40,821 nt of DNA from Arthrobacter sp. Leaf337 (GTDB taxonomy: Bacteria; Actinomycetota; Actinomycetes; Actinomycetales; Micrococcaceae), in contig NZ_LMPC01000015.1 in NCBI RefSeq assembly GCF_001423745.1, positions 1-40,821 of the forward strand. The letters run 5' to 3'. The notes below the pieces were generated by a model. It had not been told where the DNA came from. It searched no databases and saw only the letters and a program-made list of their open reading frames with translations. Position numbers and translations under genes: made by a program. Positions 25,248 to 34,132 of the stretch are shown one piece after another (positions within the stretch are counted from its first letter, which is position 1; every line of letters starts with the position of its first letter).

Positions 25248-26717
25248 TCAGCCCTGCTTCGCGGGCTGCTCCAGTTCCCAGACGTCCGCCGTGACACCGG
25301 ACGGAAGCTGCAGCTGCCAGCGTTCCCCCGCAGCCGGGTAGGCCCGCAGCGTCGTGGCCACCGAACCCGCCCGGTAGACCTCCACCAGTGAGGCATCCAC
25401 GAAGACCCGCAGCGCCTCCCCCGGTTCGATGGTTCCGCTGAACACTGTCTGCCGGCTGCCGTCCCCCACGAGCAGGAGTTCGACGGCGGTGTCCCCGCCA
25501 CCGCCGGAACCGTCCCCGCCGCCCGAACCAGTCCGGCCTGTCACTAAGACCTCGGCAAACGCAGGCAGCACAACGGATCCGGCGGCGTGGCTGGCCGTCA
25601 TCGCTCCACGGTAGGCGTCGATTTCCGGAGCGGGGCTGACAGCAAGGGCACCGTCGACCACCGAGAGCTCACGCGGGAATGTCAGGACACCGGCCCAGCC
25701 GGCGGCGTCAATTTCGTCCTGGCTGCGGCCGCGGCGGCCGTCGCGGCCCGGTCCCTCGTTGGCCCAGCCCCACAGCAGGGCCCTGTCTTCGAGTGCCACG
25801 ATCTGGGGCGCATAGAAGTCACGCCCGAGGTCGGACTTGCCGCCGCCGCGCGGCGTGAACACCGGCAGTCCGGTGGCCGGGTCCTCGGTCAGCGAACCGA
25901 CGAGATGGCCCACGCCGTTGGCGTGTTCGTGCGCGTCACCCGAAAGCCAGAGCGAAAACATCATCAGCCAGGTTCCGGAATCGCCTGCGCCGCCGGAGGA
26001 ATCCACGGACGCATCCGGCACCCGCACCAGCTGGGGGCATTCCCAGATCTCGGCCGGCGTGGACTCGGCGGCCACCGGGTTCTCCGAGGTCAGCCAGATG
26101 CCTTGGTATTTCCAGTCGGACATGTCCTCGACCGTGTACAGCAGCAGCGCGGCGTGCCCGCTGGCGAGCCCGGCGCCCTGCATGGCGTACCGCTTCCCGT
26201 TGAACCGGAAGATGAACGGGTCCCGCACCGCAGTGACCTGTCCGTCGTCGGGCATCGAAGCCGCCACGTGCCCGGTCTGCTCCCAATGGACCAGGTCCTC
26301 CGAGCCGCGGGCGATGACAACCTGCGAGTGGCCGCCGTCGCCGCGGACGCCCGAGTAAGCGGCGGTGGGAACACCGCCGTCGTCCGTCACCACACCGGTC
26401 CAGCAGCCGTACTCATCCGGCCCGCCGTGCTGCGGGCGCAGCGCCACCGGGTGTTCCTCCCAGCGCACCAGGTCCGCGGAGCTCACGTGGCCCCAGGCGA
26501 TTTTGTGGTGCCGGGCGGAGTCCGGGTTGTACTGGAAGAACACGTGGTAGCGGCCGTTGATGAAGCTGATGCCGTTGGGGTCGTTGATCCAGCCCCGGGC
26601 GGGGCGCGGGTGGAAGTGCGGGAACGCGGGGTCGGGGTGGGAAGCGGCGACGTCGTCGAAGTGGACGGCGGCGAGGTCCGTGGCGGGCATTGCGGGGCCT
26701 TTCGGTGAGTAGGTCAT
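25248..26717 (-). CDS. GH32 beta-fructofuranosidase (sucrose/fructan hydrolase)
   Basis: A 489-residue glycoside hydrolase family 32 enzyme. The catalytic triad motifs are WINDPNG (43-49, nucleophile Asp46), RDP (165-167, transition-state Asp166) and ECP (226-228, acid/base Glu226), followed by the C-terminal beta-sandwich. No signal peptide, so it acts in the cytoplasm on imported sucrose or short fructans. The ATG overlaps the upstream permease stop (ATGA), making it the last gene of a binding protein-permease-permease-hydrolase operon. A Gly/Ser-rich insert (about 400-412) interrupts the sandwich domain. Exact substrate (sucrose, levan or inulin oligomers) is not resolved. Confidence 0.94.
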   Translation of the reverse strand: MTYSPKGPAMPATDLAAVHFDDVAASHPDPAFPHFHPRPARGWINDPNGISFINGRYHVFFQYNPDSARHHKIAWGHVSSADLVRWEEHPVALRPQHGGPDEYGCWTGVVTDDGGVPTAAYSGVRGDGGHSQVVIARGSEDLVHWEQTGHVAASMPDDGQVTAVRDPFIFRFNGKRYAMQGAGLASGHAALLLYTVEDMSDWKYQGIWLTSENPVAAESTPAEIWECPQLVRVPDASVDSSGGAGDSGTWLMMFSLWLSGDAHEHANGVGHLVGSLTEDPATGLPVFTPRGGGKSDLGRDFYAPQIVALEDRALLWGWANEGPGRDGRRGRSQDEIDAAGWAGVLTFPRELSVVDGALAVSPAPEIDAYRGAMTASHAAGSVVLPAFAEVLVTGRTGSGGGDGSGGGGDTAVELLLVGDGSRQTVFSGTIEPGEALRVFVDASLVEVYRAGSVATTLRAYPAAGERWQLQLPSGVTADVWELEQPAKQG

Positions 26718-27616
26718 TTTCCGGTGCCGGCCGTGAGGCCGTCCTGGAGTGCGCGCTGGCCGAACATAAAGACCACCAGCGCCGGAATCATGGACAGGAC
26801 CACGCCTGCGAGAACTACTGAGATGCTGCCGGTCCCCAGGTTGCCCTGGAGCGAGACAAGTCCCAGCGGAAGCGTGAAGTTTTGCTCGGAGATGGTCAGG
26901 ATGAGCGGGCGGAAAAACTCGTTCCAGTGGAAGTTGAAAGCGAGGATTCCCACGATCGCCATGCCGGGCATCGCCAGCGGTGCATATACGGAACGGAACG
27001 TCCGCCAGGGGCTGGCTCCGTCGATCGAGGCGGCCTCGGCCAGCTCGGCGGGGAGCCCCATGAAGTACTGGCGCATCAGGAAGGTACCGAACGCCGTCGG
27101 AATGGCCGGGAGGATCAGCGCCAGCAGCGTGTCCGAGAGGCCCATGCCGCGGATCAACATGAAGACGGGCACGATCGTGACCTGCACCGGCACCATCATG
27201 GTGGCCAGCACGATCGAGAAGAGTGCACCGCGGCCGCGGAACTTCAGGTGCGCGAAGGCGTAGCCCGCCATCGCCGCGGACACCATCTGGCCCACCGCGA
27301 TCAGCCCGGTCACCAGGGCACTGTTGAGGACGAGGAGAAAGATATTCAGCTGTTGGAATACTTCACCGTAGGACGTGAAATCCGGGTTCCACGGGAAGAA
27401 CGACGGCGGCAGCTTGAACGATTCCGACGGCGACCGCAGCGAGGTCGACAGAGTCCAGAGCACCGGGCCCAGCGTCAGGGCTGCCGCGATCAGCAGCAGG
27501 CCGACGCGGAGGGCGAAACTCCAGCTGAACCTGCGCCGCTTGGGAGACGTTTCGGGAAGGCCTTCCGAGAGCCGGGGGGAATGCCCAGCCAGGCCGTGGT
27601 CTGTAGTGGTTGTCAT
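26714..27616 (-). CDS. CUT1 sugar ABC permease (MalG-like)
   Basis: A 300-residue permease with six predicted transmembrane helices and the EAA motif AEAASIDGASPWRTFRSVYA. The first helix follows a polar N-terminal tail of about 30 residues. It pairs with the permease encoded 8 nt upstream (27625-28584), and its stop overlaps the GH32 start. No ATPase gene is present in the operon. Confidence 0.93.
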   Translation of the reverse strand: MTTTTDHGLAGHSPRLSEGLPETSPKRRRFSWSFALRVGLLLIAAALTLGPVLWTLSTSLRSPSESFKLPPSFFPWNPDFTSYGEVFQQLNIFLLVLNSALVTGLIAVGQMVSAAMAGYAFAHLKFRGRGALFSIVLATMMVPVQVTIVPVFMLIRGMGLSDTLLALILPAIPTAFGTFLMRQYFMGLPAELAEAASIDGASPWRTFRSVYAPLAMPGMAIVGILAFNFHWNEFFRPLILTISEQNFTLPLGLVSLQGNLGTGSISVVLAGVVLSMIPALVVFMFGQRALQDGLTAGTGK

Positions 27617-27624
27617 GGCTGGCC

Positions 27625-28584
27625 TTACTGGTAGAAGACGAATCGTTTGCTGAGCCGGAACTGCGCGGCCGTAATGGCCATGATGATCAGGGTGAGAAGC
27701 ACGCCGATGGCGGACGCCTGACCGAACTCGAGGCGCTGGAAGGCCGATTCAAAGATGACCATGACGGCGGTGCGAGTGGAGTCGCCAGGGCCGCCGCGGG
27801 TCAGCACGTAGGGCTGGTCGAACACCTGCAGGGCGCTGATGATGGCCATCACCGAAGCCACGAGGGTGGTGGGGCTCAGGAGGGGCAGCGTGACGTGCAG
27901 GTGCTTGCGCCAGCCGGTGGCGCCGTCGATCGATGCCGCTTCGTATGTCTCCACGGGAATGGAAGCCAGGCCGCCGATGAACAGCAGGAAGGAGAACCCG
28001 AAGTTCTGCCACACGTAGACAAGGATCACGACGGCGGCGGACCCGCCCGGTGTGGTCAGCCACGGCACCGCGGGGATGCCTACCAGGGACAGGAACCAGT
28101 TCACCACGCCGAACTGTTCGTTGAAGAGGTATCGCATGAAGATGGATACCGAGGCCGCGGACAGGATGAGCGGGAAGAAGAAGGCCGAACGGAAGAACAC
28201 GCGCAGCCAGGCCGGCATCTTCTCCTGCACCATGATGGCCAGCGCCAGGGCGAGCCCCAGCTGGAAGGCCACCGCCACCACCACGAACACGATGGTGTTC
28301 AGGAAGGACACGCGGACGGTGGGGTCCTGGACCACTTCGGAGAAGTTGTCGAAGCCCACGAACGTCGGCGCGGAAATGATGTCCCAGCGGAAGAAGGCAA
28401 GGACCACGGAGGCCACGATCGGGATCAGGGTGAACAGGCCCATGCCGAGGATGGTGGGGGCGAGGAAGATCCAGGCCAGCCAACGCTGGCTGTGCCGCGA
28501 CTTGGCGGTGGGTTGGTGCTGGGCCGGCACGGACTGCCCGGCCGCCTGCCTCGGCCGCTCCCGCGGCGGGGTGGTGGTGCTCAT
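27625..28584 (-). CDS. CUT1 sugar ABC permease (MalF-like)
   Basis: A 319-residue permease with six membrane helices (first at about 36-58) and the EAA motif YEAASIDGATGWRKHLHVTLP. The N-terminal 35 residues are Pro/Gln/Arg-rich and cytoplasmic. Its ATG overlaps the stop of the binding-protein gene by 4 nt. Predicted to import a fructose-containing oligosaccharide, from the GH32 context. Confidence 0.93.
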   Translation of the reverse strand: MSTTTPPRERPRQAAGQSVPAQHQPTAKSRHSQRWLAWIFLAPTILGMGLFTLIPIVASVVLAFFRWDIISAPTFVGFDNFSEVVQDPTVRVSFLNTIVFVVVAVAFQLGLALALAIMVQEKMPAWLRVFFRSAFFFPLILSAASVSIFMRYLFNEQFGVVNWFLSLVGIPAVPWLTTPGGSAAVVILVYVWQNFGFSFLLFIGGLASIPVETYEAASIDGATGWRKHLHVTLPLLSPTTLVASVMAIISALQVFDQPYVLTRGGPGDSTRTAVMVIFESAFQRLEFGQASAIGVLLTLIIMAITAAQFRLSKRFVFYQ

Positions 28585-30002
28585 GACTGCCTCCTCAGGG
28601 CCAGTTCAAGGTCGCGCTGCATTGAGGCGAGGGCCTGCTTGAGCTGGCGCTCGTCGCCGCTGACAGCCAGCGAAACGTTCTTCATCAGGGCCGTTTCAAC
28701 GGCGGCCTGCTGCGGTGGGGCCGGGATGGGGCCGGTGGTGGGGAACCGGTCCAAGGTGTCGTAGAAGACCTTCCAGTTGGCGGGTCCCTTGCCGGCGTAG
28801 AGCTGCTCGTTGACCATGGAGCGGCGCGCCGGCGTCGTAATCGGGTTGGGGAAGATCAGTTCCATGGCTTCGCGGCTGGAGCTGAACTTAATCCATTCCC
28901 AGGCGGCGTCCTTGTCCTTGGCGGTCTTCATGATCGCGTAGCCGGCGGTGCCGAACTGGTGCCGCTGGGTCTTCCAGCGCGGGAAGAACTGGACGTCGAA
29001 ATCGCTTTCGCCCATCCCGGCCTCGTGCAGGCCCTGCACCCAGTAGCCGCCGGCCGGCGTCGTACCGATGCGGTTGGACGCGAACAGCCCGACAAGCGAG
29101 CTGCCGCCGCCTTCCTCAGGGCGGACGCCGAGCCCGTCCTTGACCAGTCCGCGGAGGTAGTCGAAGGACTCGAAGACGCGGTCGTCGTTGGCGTTCGGCT
29201 CCAGCCACTGGTATCCGCCTGAACGGAGGCTGCGGGAGGGATCGTTGGCGTAAAAGCCATCCCAGAGCCACTCCCCGCCGGTGGACCGGGTCTCTTTCAG
29301 GAAGCTGGTGTCGTTCGCGTAGAGCCACGGAACCACCCCGCCGAAGAGCCTGTTGGTCCAGTAATACGGGGTGAAGTCCGAGGTCCGGGCCTTGCGCATG
29401 GCGGCGAGGCTGTTGCGGAAGTCCAGGTGAGTCCAGTCATCCGCCGGGCGCTCCAGTCCGGCCTGCGCGAACGCGGTGGTGTTGTAGTACATGTTGGCCG
29501 CGTTCCAGTCCATGGGGAGCTGGTACAGGCTGCCCTTGTACATGAAGGCCTCCACCAGGCTGGGGTGCACGTCGTCGAAGAACTCCCGCATGTCCGCGGC
29601 GTCGCGGCGCACGTACTCGTCGAGCGGATGAGCGAGCTTTTCCGCGAACAGCTGGGCGCCTTCGGTGGCCACGTAGACCACGTCCGGCGGCGTGCCTGCA
29701 GCCACCATGGTGAGGATCTTGGTGAAGAAGTCTTTCCAGTCCACGGCCTGGATGGCCTGAACCTTGACCTTGATCTCCGGGTGGAGTCGGGTGAAGGCGT
29801 CGATGGCGCGCTGGCGGGCGGCGGCGTCCGCGGCGGTGCCCATGATGGCGATGCTGAGGCTGTTGTCCCCGCGGCCCGGAATGTCCGTTCCGGAGAGCCG
29901 CGGCCACGATGCCACGGTTGCTCCGATAATTCCCGCGCCGAGGGCACCAAGGGCGGTACGGCGGGTGATTTCCCGCAGGTGCCCGTTTGTGGCTCCGGTC
30001 AT
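28581..30002 (-). CDS. Sugar ABC transporter substrate-binding protein, Tat-type signal
   Basis: A 473-residue family 1 solute-binding protein. The N-terminus has a twin-arginine motif (ITRRTALGALGAGI at about 13-26) and no lipobox cysteine, so it is probably exported by Tat, unusual beside the lipoprotein binder of the second sugar operon. The domain begins LSIAIMGTAADAAARQRAI and shows DVVYVATEGAQLFAEK and PMDWNAANMYYNTTAF. First gene of the beta-fructoside operon, directly behind an operator-flanked promoter; GGAAGG precedes the ATG. Confidence 0.9.
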   Translation of the reverse strand: MTGATNGHLREITRRTALGALGAGIIGATVASWPRLSGTDIPGRGDNSLSIAIMGTAADAAARQRAIDAFTRLHPEIKVKVQAIQAVDWKDFFTKILTMVAAGTPPDVVYVATEGAQLFAEKLAHPLDEYVRRDAADMREFFDDVHPSLVEAFMYKGSLYQLPMDWNAANMYYNTTAFAQAGLERPADDWTHLDFRNSLAAMRKARTSDFTPYYWTNRLFGGVVPWLYANDTSFLKETRSTGGEWLWDGFYANDPSRSLRSGGYQWLEPNANDDRVFESFDYLRGLVKDGLGVRPEEGGGSSLVGLFASNRIGTTPAGGYWVQGLHEAGMGESDFDVQFFPRWKTQRHQFGTAGYAIMKTAKDKDAAWEWIKFSSSREAMELIFPNPITTPARRSMVNEQLYAGKGPANWKVFYDTLDRFPTTGPIPAPPQQAAVETALMKNVSLAVSGDERQLKQALASMQRDLELALRRQS

Positions 30003-30012
30003 GTCAATTTCC

Positions 30013-30062
30013 TTCCTAACACGTGTTAGGAACTGTAGATGAACGACCTAACACGTGTCAAG
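30013..30062 (-). promoter_or_regulatory. Promoter with twin LacI-type operators of the GH32 operon
   Basis: On the minus strand, TTGACA (30056-30061) and TACAGT (30032-30037) are 18 nt apart. Operator O1 is a perfect 20-bp palindrome, TTCCTAACACGTGTTAGGAA (30013-30032), just downstream of the -10 box. O2, CCTAACACGTGTCAAG (30047-30062), overlaps the -35 box. Their centres are 32 bp apart, about three helical turns, so one repressor could bind both on the same face. Confidence 0.88.
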
Positions 30063-30086
30063 CATCACAACCCTGCGCCTCACTGC

Positions 30087-30282
30087 GACGCTCCCTCAAT
30101 TCCTGCCGCTTTTTTCGAAACCCTCCCTCACCTCCTGCCGCTTTTTTCGAAACCCTCTCTCACCTCCTGCCGCAAAACGAGAAGCGCCCTCCCACCTAGC
30201 CCTGACATCGTCCATGACCTGGCAGACCGCGGCGTCGGAGAGAGAGCGTTCCCCCAAAACGCGCAGGATCTGAGAGAGCGTT
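30087..30282. repeat. 32-nt-period array B (three direct, two inverted units)
   Basis: Direct units begin at 30087, 30119 and 30151 (GACGCTCCCTCAATTCCTGC and variants; units 1 and 2 share the same spacer CTTTTTTCGA). Inverted units end at 30250 and 30282 (GAGAGAGCGTT). All steps are 32 nt. Located between the divergent GH32 operon and second lacI gene; together with the flanking control sites it fills that 345-nt gap. Confidence 0.85.
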
Positions 30283-30311
30283 GTAACGGTCGCTCACTCC
30301 ATAGGGGAATG

Positions 30312-30326
30312 CTAAGCGCATAGACT
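30312..30326 (+). promoter_or_regulatory. Operator-like site and -10 box of the second lacI
   Basis: CTAAGCGCAT (30312-30321; complement ATGCGCTTAG) touches a TAGACT -10-like box (30321-30326). The same 10-mer occurs at 31727-31736, and nearly so at 31758-31767, before the second sugar operon. GGAGAAGGAG precedes the ATG at 30348. Confidence 0.6.
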
Positions 30327-30347
30327 CATGGGAGAAGGAGAAGTGAA

Positions 30348-31442
30348 ATGGCAAAAGGTCCCACGGTTTATCACGTCGCGGAGCGCGCGGGTGTTTCCAT
30401 CGCGACTGTCTCGTTCACATTCCGGCAGCCCGACAAAGTGAAGGCGTCCACGCGCGAACTTGTCCTCGCTGCCGCGGAAGAACTGGGCTACGTCCCCAGC
30501 GCCAGTGCGCGCGGCCTGGCCAGGGGCCGGACGGGCGCCCTGGGTCTATTTGCCTACGACTACCTGCTGGACCCTGCCGACGGAATCCGCGGCGAAGGCC
30601 AGGACCCGCTCCACCCCGCGGAGGCCGACCTTGAGCGCCGCAATGAGGATCTTCGGCTGTTTCCGCTGTATGTGGACGAGGTCCAGCGCGGCGTTGAACT
30701 CGAGTGCTGGCGCCGGGGGCAGGCGCTGCTCGTAGGCGGCGGAAATCCGGAAAACAACGAGGCCGTGCTGTCGGACATTGCCGGCCGCGTTGACGGCCTG
30801 GCCGTGTTTCCGCGGTCCGTCCCGAGCGAAGCCCTCGCGCGGATCGCCCGGCGCATCCCCGTGGTGGAAGTCTCCGAGAACGTGCATAACCGCGAACTGG
30901 ACCACGTCACGGTAGATAACATTTCCGGGGTGCGGGCCATCACCGAACACCTCATCTCAGCTCACGGACTCTCGGATTTGATGTTCCTCGGGGGCATGCC
31001 GTCCTCGGACAATGAGGAGCGGCTCGAGGGGTTCCTCGGGGCACTTCAAGATGCGGGACTGCCAACAACGCGCGAGCCGAAATACCCGTGCGGCAGCGAA
31101 CAGTCCCTCACGGAAGTCGTCAGCGACATCTGCCGGCAGGGCTCATTGCCCGAGGCCTTTGTGTGCGCCACCGATCAGGACGCACTGGTGGTGATGGACG
31201 CCTTGGCCGCCGTCGGCGTCGGGATTCCTAAGGATGTTGCCGTGACAGGCTTCGATGGCATCGCTGCCGGGCGGGTCATCAAGCCGTCGCTGACCACCGT
31301 GCGCCAGCCCATGGAACAAATGGGGCGCACCATGGTGGAACTGCTCCTGGACCGGTTGGACCATCCCGACAAGCCGCCGGTGGCCCGCAGGCTTCCCGTC
31401 CGCGTCGTGCTGCGTGAAAGTTGTGGCTGCCAGCCGGGCTAG
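30348..31442 (+). CDS. LacI-family transcriptional regulator (probable regulator of the second sugar operon)
   Basis: A 364-residue repressor. The helix-turn-helix TVYHVAERAGVSIATVSFTF lies at residues 6-25, followed by the hinge (ELGYVPSASARGLARGRTG) and the sensor domain (AFVCATDQDALVVMDAL, DVAVTGFDGIAAG). The C-terminus is the family-typical LRESCGC. An insert after residue 70 (LLDPADGIRGEGQDPLHPAEADLERR) is longer than usual. Good ribosome-binding site. The shared operator-like 10-mer in its own leader and before the 31.9-38.7 kb operon supports autoregulation and control of that operon (inference). Confidence 0.9.
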   Translation: MAKGPTVYHVAERAGVSIATVSFTFRQPDKVKASTRELVLAAAEELGYVPSASARGLARGRTGALGLFAYDYLLDPADGIRGEGQDPLHPAEADLERRNEDLRLFPLYVDEVQRGVELECWRRGQALLVGGGNPENNEAVLSDIAGRVDGLAVFPRSVPSEALARIARRIPVVEVSENVHNRELDHVTVDNISGVRAITEHLISAHGLSDLMFLGGMPSSDNEERLEGFLGALQDAGLPTTREPKYPCGSEQSLTEVVSDICRQGSLPEAFVCATDQDALVVMDALAAVGVGIPKDVAVTGFDGIAAGRVIKPSLTTVRQPMEQMGRTMVELLLDRLDHPDKPPVARRLPVRVVLRESCGCQPG

Positions 31443-31708
31443 AACCCGCGGCCACGCCAAACAACAGAGGCGCCCGACGACGGCGCCGCCCGGGCGGCCT
31501 CCCTCGTCTTCGCCCTCCCCCACTGGAGTTACTCCCCCACTGGAGTTGCACCCCCACCGCGCACTCCGCCGCGCCCCGGAAAAACGCACTCCGCCACGCC
31601 CCGGGCCACCCCACCGCCGCCCCTTCCGGCGACCCCAAAGCCCCTTCGGGACACCCCACCGCCGCCCGATGCCCACTCCCCGGGTATCAACTTTCTTTGG
31701 ACTAACTG
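31443..31708. other. Low-complexity intergenic stretch
   Basis: C-rich, repetitive DNA between the second lacI and the sugar operon. It holds two copies of CACTGGAGTT 17 nt apart (from 31521), repeated CGCACTCCGCC(G/A)CGCCCC blocks and CACCCCACCGCCGCCC blocks. No convincing gene or terminator. Confidence 0.6.
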
Positions 31709-31767
31709 TTGCCAACATCACATTCAATGCGCTTAGATTAGTCCGAGCGATAAATCAAAGCGCTTAG
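31709..31767 (+). promoter_or_regulatory. Promoter and twin operator-like sites of the second sugar operon
   Basis: TTGCCA (31709-31714) with TTAGAT or TAGATT at 31733-31739 gives an 18- or 19-nt spacer. The operator-like sites ATGCGCTTAG (31727-31736, overlapping the -10) and AAGCGCTTAG (31758-31767) have GCGC centres 31 bp apart. Leader to the first ATG is about 130 nt. Confidence 0.65.
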
Positions 31768-31879
31768 ATACTTTGCAGAACGGTGCCCTCACAGGCCCGC
31801 CCCGCTGCACATCGGGCCAAGCACCGGCCCACGCATCAGCCGAAGCCGGCCGAGCATGCGGGGACCCACGAAAGGAACA

Positions 31880-33157
31880 ATGATGATCCGTCCGAACGCA
31901 ACGAAGGCAGCCGCCATCGGCCTTGCCGCAGCGCTGCTGATGACCGGCTGCGGCAGGGACTCCGCGGGTTCATCCGCAGCGTCATCGGCCAAGCCCATTG
32001 CCTCAGGCCAGGCATCCGGCACCATTACCCTGTGGGCACAGGGCAGTGAAGGCGAAGCCCTTCCGGCATTGCTCAAGGAGTTCGAGGCCGAGAATCCCGG
32101 CGTCAAGGTCAACGTCACGGCCATCCCCTGGGACGCGGCGCTCAGCAAATACCAGACAGCCATCGCCGGCGGAACAACACCGGACGTCGCCCAGATGGGC
32201 ACCACCTGGATGGGCGATTTCGCCAGCTCCTTCGACGCGACGCCGAAGGAGATCGACGCCAGCGACTTCTTCCCCGGTTCGGTGAAGTCGACCGAAGTCG
32301 AAGGAACCACCTACGGAGTGCCGTGGTACGTCGACACCCGCGTGGTCTACTACCGCAGCGACCTGGCCGAGAAGGCCGGCATCACCAAGGCGCCCGAAAC
32401 CTGGGATGACTTCAAAGCCCTTGCCAAGGGTCTCCAGGAGAAGGCCGGGGCAAAATACGGGGTCCAGCTGCCCGCCGGCGTCGCCGGCTCCTACCTGGAC
32501 ACCCTCCCGTTCCAGTGGTCCAACGGCGCGAAGCTGATGAACGACGACGGCACCAAGTGGACCCTTGACACCCCGGAAGCGGCAGAGGCGCTGAAGTACT
32601 ACTCCAGCTTCTTCGCTGATGGGCTCGCGTCCAAGGCCGTGTCCACGGGAACCACTGCCGAAGCATCCTTCGTGGACGGTTCCGCCCCCATGATGATCAG
32701 CGGCCCGTGGCACGTCGGCCTGCTCAACAAGGCCGGCGGCGCGGGCTTCGAGGACAAGTACAAGGTTGCCCCGATGCCCAAGGAGAAGACCTCAACGTCC
32801 TTCGTCGGCGGCTCCAACATGGTGGTGTTCAAGAAGTCCGAGAACCGCGATGCGTCCTGGAAGCTTCTTCAGTGGCTGTCCAAGCCCGAGGTCCAGCTCA
32901 AGTGGTACAAGGCCACCGGCGACCTCCCCTCGCAGCAGAGCGCCTGGGAGGATCAGTCACTGGCATCGGACAGCAAGCTCTCCGTCTTCGGCGACCAGCT
33001 CAAGACCACCAACAACCCGCCGGCCGTTTCCACCTGGACCCAGGTTGCCGCCGCCGCTGACAGCGAAATCGAACAGATCGTCAAGGCCGGCAAGGACCCC
33101 GCGGAGGCGTTGAAGTCCCTGCAGCAGGCCGCAGATTCGATCGGCACCGGGAAGTAA
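31880..33157 (+). CDS. Sugar ABC transporter substrate-binding lipoprotein
   Basis: A 425-residue family 1 binding protein. The signal peptide ends LLMTGC, with Cys24 as lipid anchor. The mature part begins GTITLWAQGSEGEALPALLKEF, then PDVAQMGTTWMGDFASSF and VPWYVDTRVVYYRSDLAEKAGI, as in oligosaccharide binders. Start: ATG at 31880 after GAAAGGA, with a second in-frame ATG next to it. First gene of a five-gene operon ending in two glycoside hydrolase genes, so the ligand is probably a gluco-oligosaccharide (inference). Confidence 0.93.
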   Translation: MMIRPNATKAAAIGLAAALLMTGCGRDSAGSSAASSAKPIASGQASGTITLWAQGSEGEALPALLKEFEAENPGVKVNVTAIPWDAALSKYQTAIAGGTTPDVAQMGTTWMGDFASSFDATPKEIDASDFFPGSVKSTEVEGTTYGVPWYVDTRVVYYRSDLAEKAGITKAPETWDDFKALAKGLQEKAGAKYGVQLPAGVAGSYLDTLPFQWSNGAKLMNDDGTKWTLDTPEAAEALKYYSSFFADGLASKAVSTGTTAEASFVDGSAPMMISGPWHVGLLNKAGGAGFEDKYKVAPMPKEKTSTSFVGGSNMVVFKKSENRDASWKLLQWLSKPEVQLKWYKATGDLPSQQSAWEDQSLASDSKLSVFGDQLKTTNNPPAVSTWTQVAAAADSEIEQIVKAGKDPAEALKSLQQAADSIGTGK

Positions 33158-33159
33158 CA

Positions 33160-34119
33160 GTGGCCACCACCACAAACGTGATGCCTGCCGGCACCAAAAA
33201 TGCCGGCAGGCCTCCGGCCCGCGCCAGGGTCCGCGCAGGACAGTCCCGGCGCCGCCGGAACGCCCTCACGGCATGGCTGTTCGCGCTGCCGTTCGTCCTC
33301 ATCTTCGGTGTATTCATGCTGGGACCGCTGGTCTCATCGTTCCTGATGTCCTTCACGGACTTCACCAGCCGCGACATCGAGAACCCCTTCGCGGTGGGAT
33401 TCGTCGGACTTGAGCAGTATGCCGCGCTCTTCCGGAATCCGCAGTTCCTGCACTCGGTGCTGAACACGGCCTATTTCGTGGCGGCCGGGATTCCACTCAC
33501 TACCGTCCTGGCCCTCGCGCTTGCCGTGGCCCTGAACAACGGCATCAGCCGCTTCCGCACGGCCTTCCGCGTTGGCTTCTACACGCCCGTGGTCACCAGC
33601 ATTGTGGCCGTTGCCGTTGTATGGCGGTTCATCCTCCAGCCTGACGGACTGCTGAACGTCATCCTCGGCTGGATGGGCATCGCCGGCCCGGACTGGCTGA
33701 ACAGCACCACCTGGTCCATGCCGGCCCTGATCATGCTGGCCGTCTGGCGGAACCTGGGCACGCTCATGATCATCTTCCTGGCCGGGCTGCAGGCTGTCCC
33801 AGGCGACATCCTCGAAGCCGCGGAAGTGGACGGCGCCAACGCCTGGCAGCGGTTCACGCGGATCACCCTGCCCATGCTCCGCCCTACCCTCCTGCTGGGA
33901 ACCGTTCTGCTGTCCGTCGGCTTCCTGCAGTTCTTCGAGGAACCGTTCGTGATGACAAAGGGCGGCCCGCTGGATTCGACCCTGTCGGTCAGCTACTTCA
34001 CGTACAACCAGTTCGGGTTCGGCAAATACGGACTGGCCTCCGCGGCCAGCTATGTGCTCTTCGTGGCCATCGCGCTGTTGAGCCTGCTGCAATTCCGAGC
34101 CCTGCGATCCAAGGACTGA
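33160..34119 (+). CDS. CUT1 sugar ABC permease (MalF-like)
   Basis: A 319-residue permease with six helices; the first begins at about residue 37 after a basic tail (RARVRAGQSRRRR). EAA motif LEAAEVDGANAWQRFTRITL. Starts with GTG 2 nt after the binding-protein stop, so it is coupled. Partner of the next gene. Confidence 0.93.
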   Translation: MATTTNVMPAGTKNAGRPPARARVRAGQSRRRRNALTAWLFALPFVLIFGVFMLGPLVSSFLMSFTDFTSRDIENPFAVGFVGLEQYAALFRNPQFLHSVLNTAYFVAAGIPLTTVLALALAVALNNGISRFRTAFRVGFYTPVVTSIVAVAVVWRFILQPDGLLNVILGWMGIAGPDWLNSTTWSMPALIMLAVWRNLGTLMIIFLAGLQAVPGDILEAAEVDGANAWQRFTRITLPMLRPTLLLGTVLLSVGFLQFFEEPFVMTKGGPLDSTLSVSYFTYNQFGFGKYGLASAASYVLFVAIALLSLLQFRALRSKD

Positions 34120-34132
34120 GGACCCGATCCCC

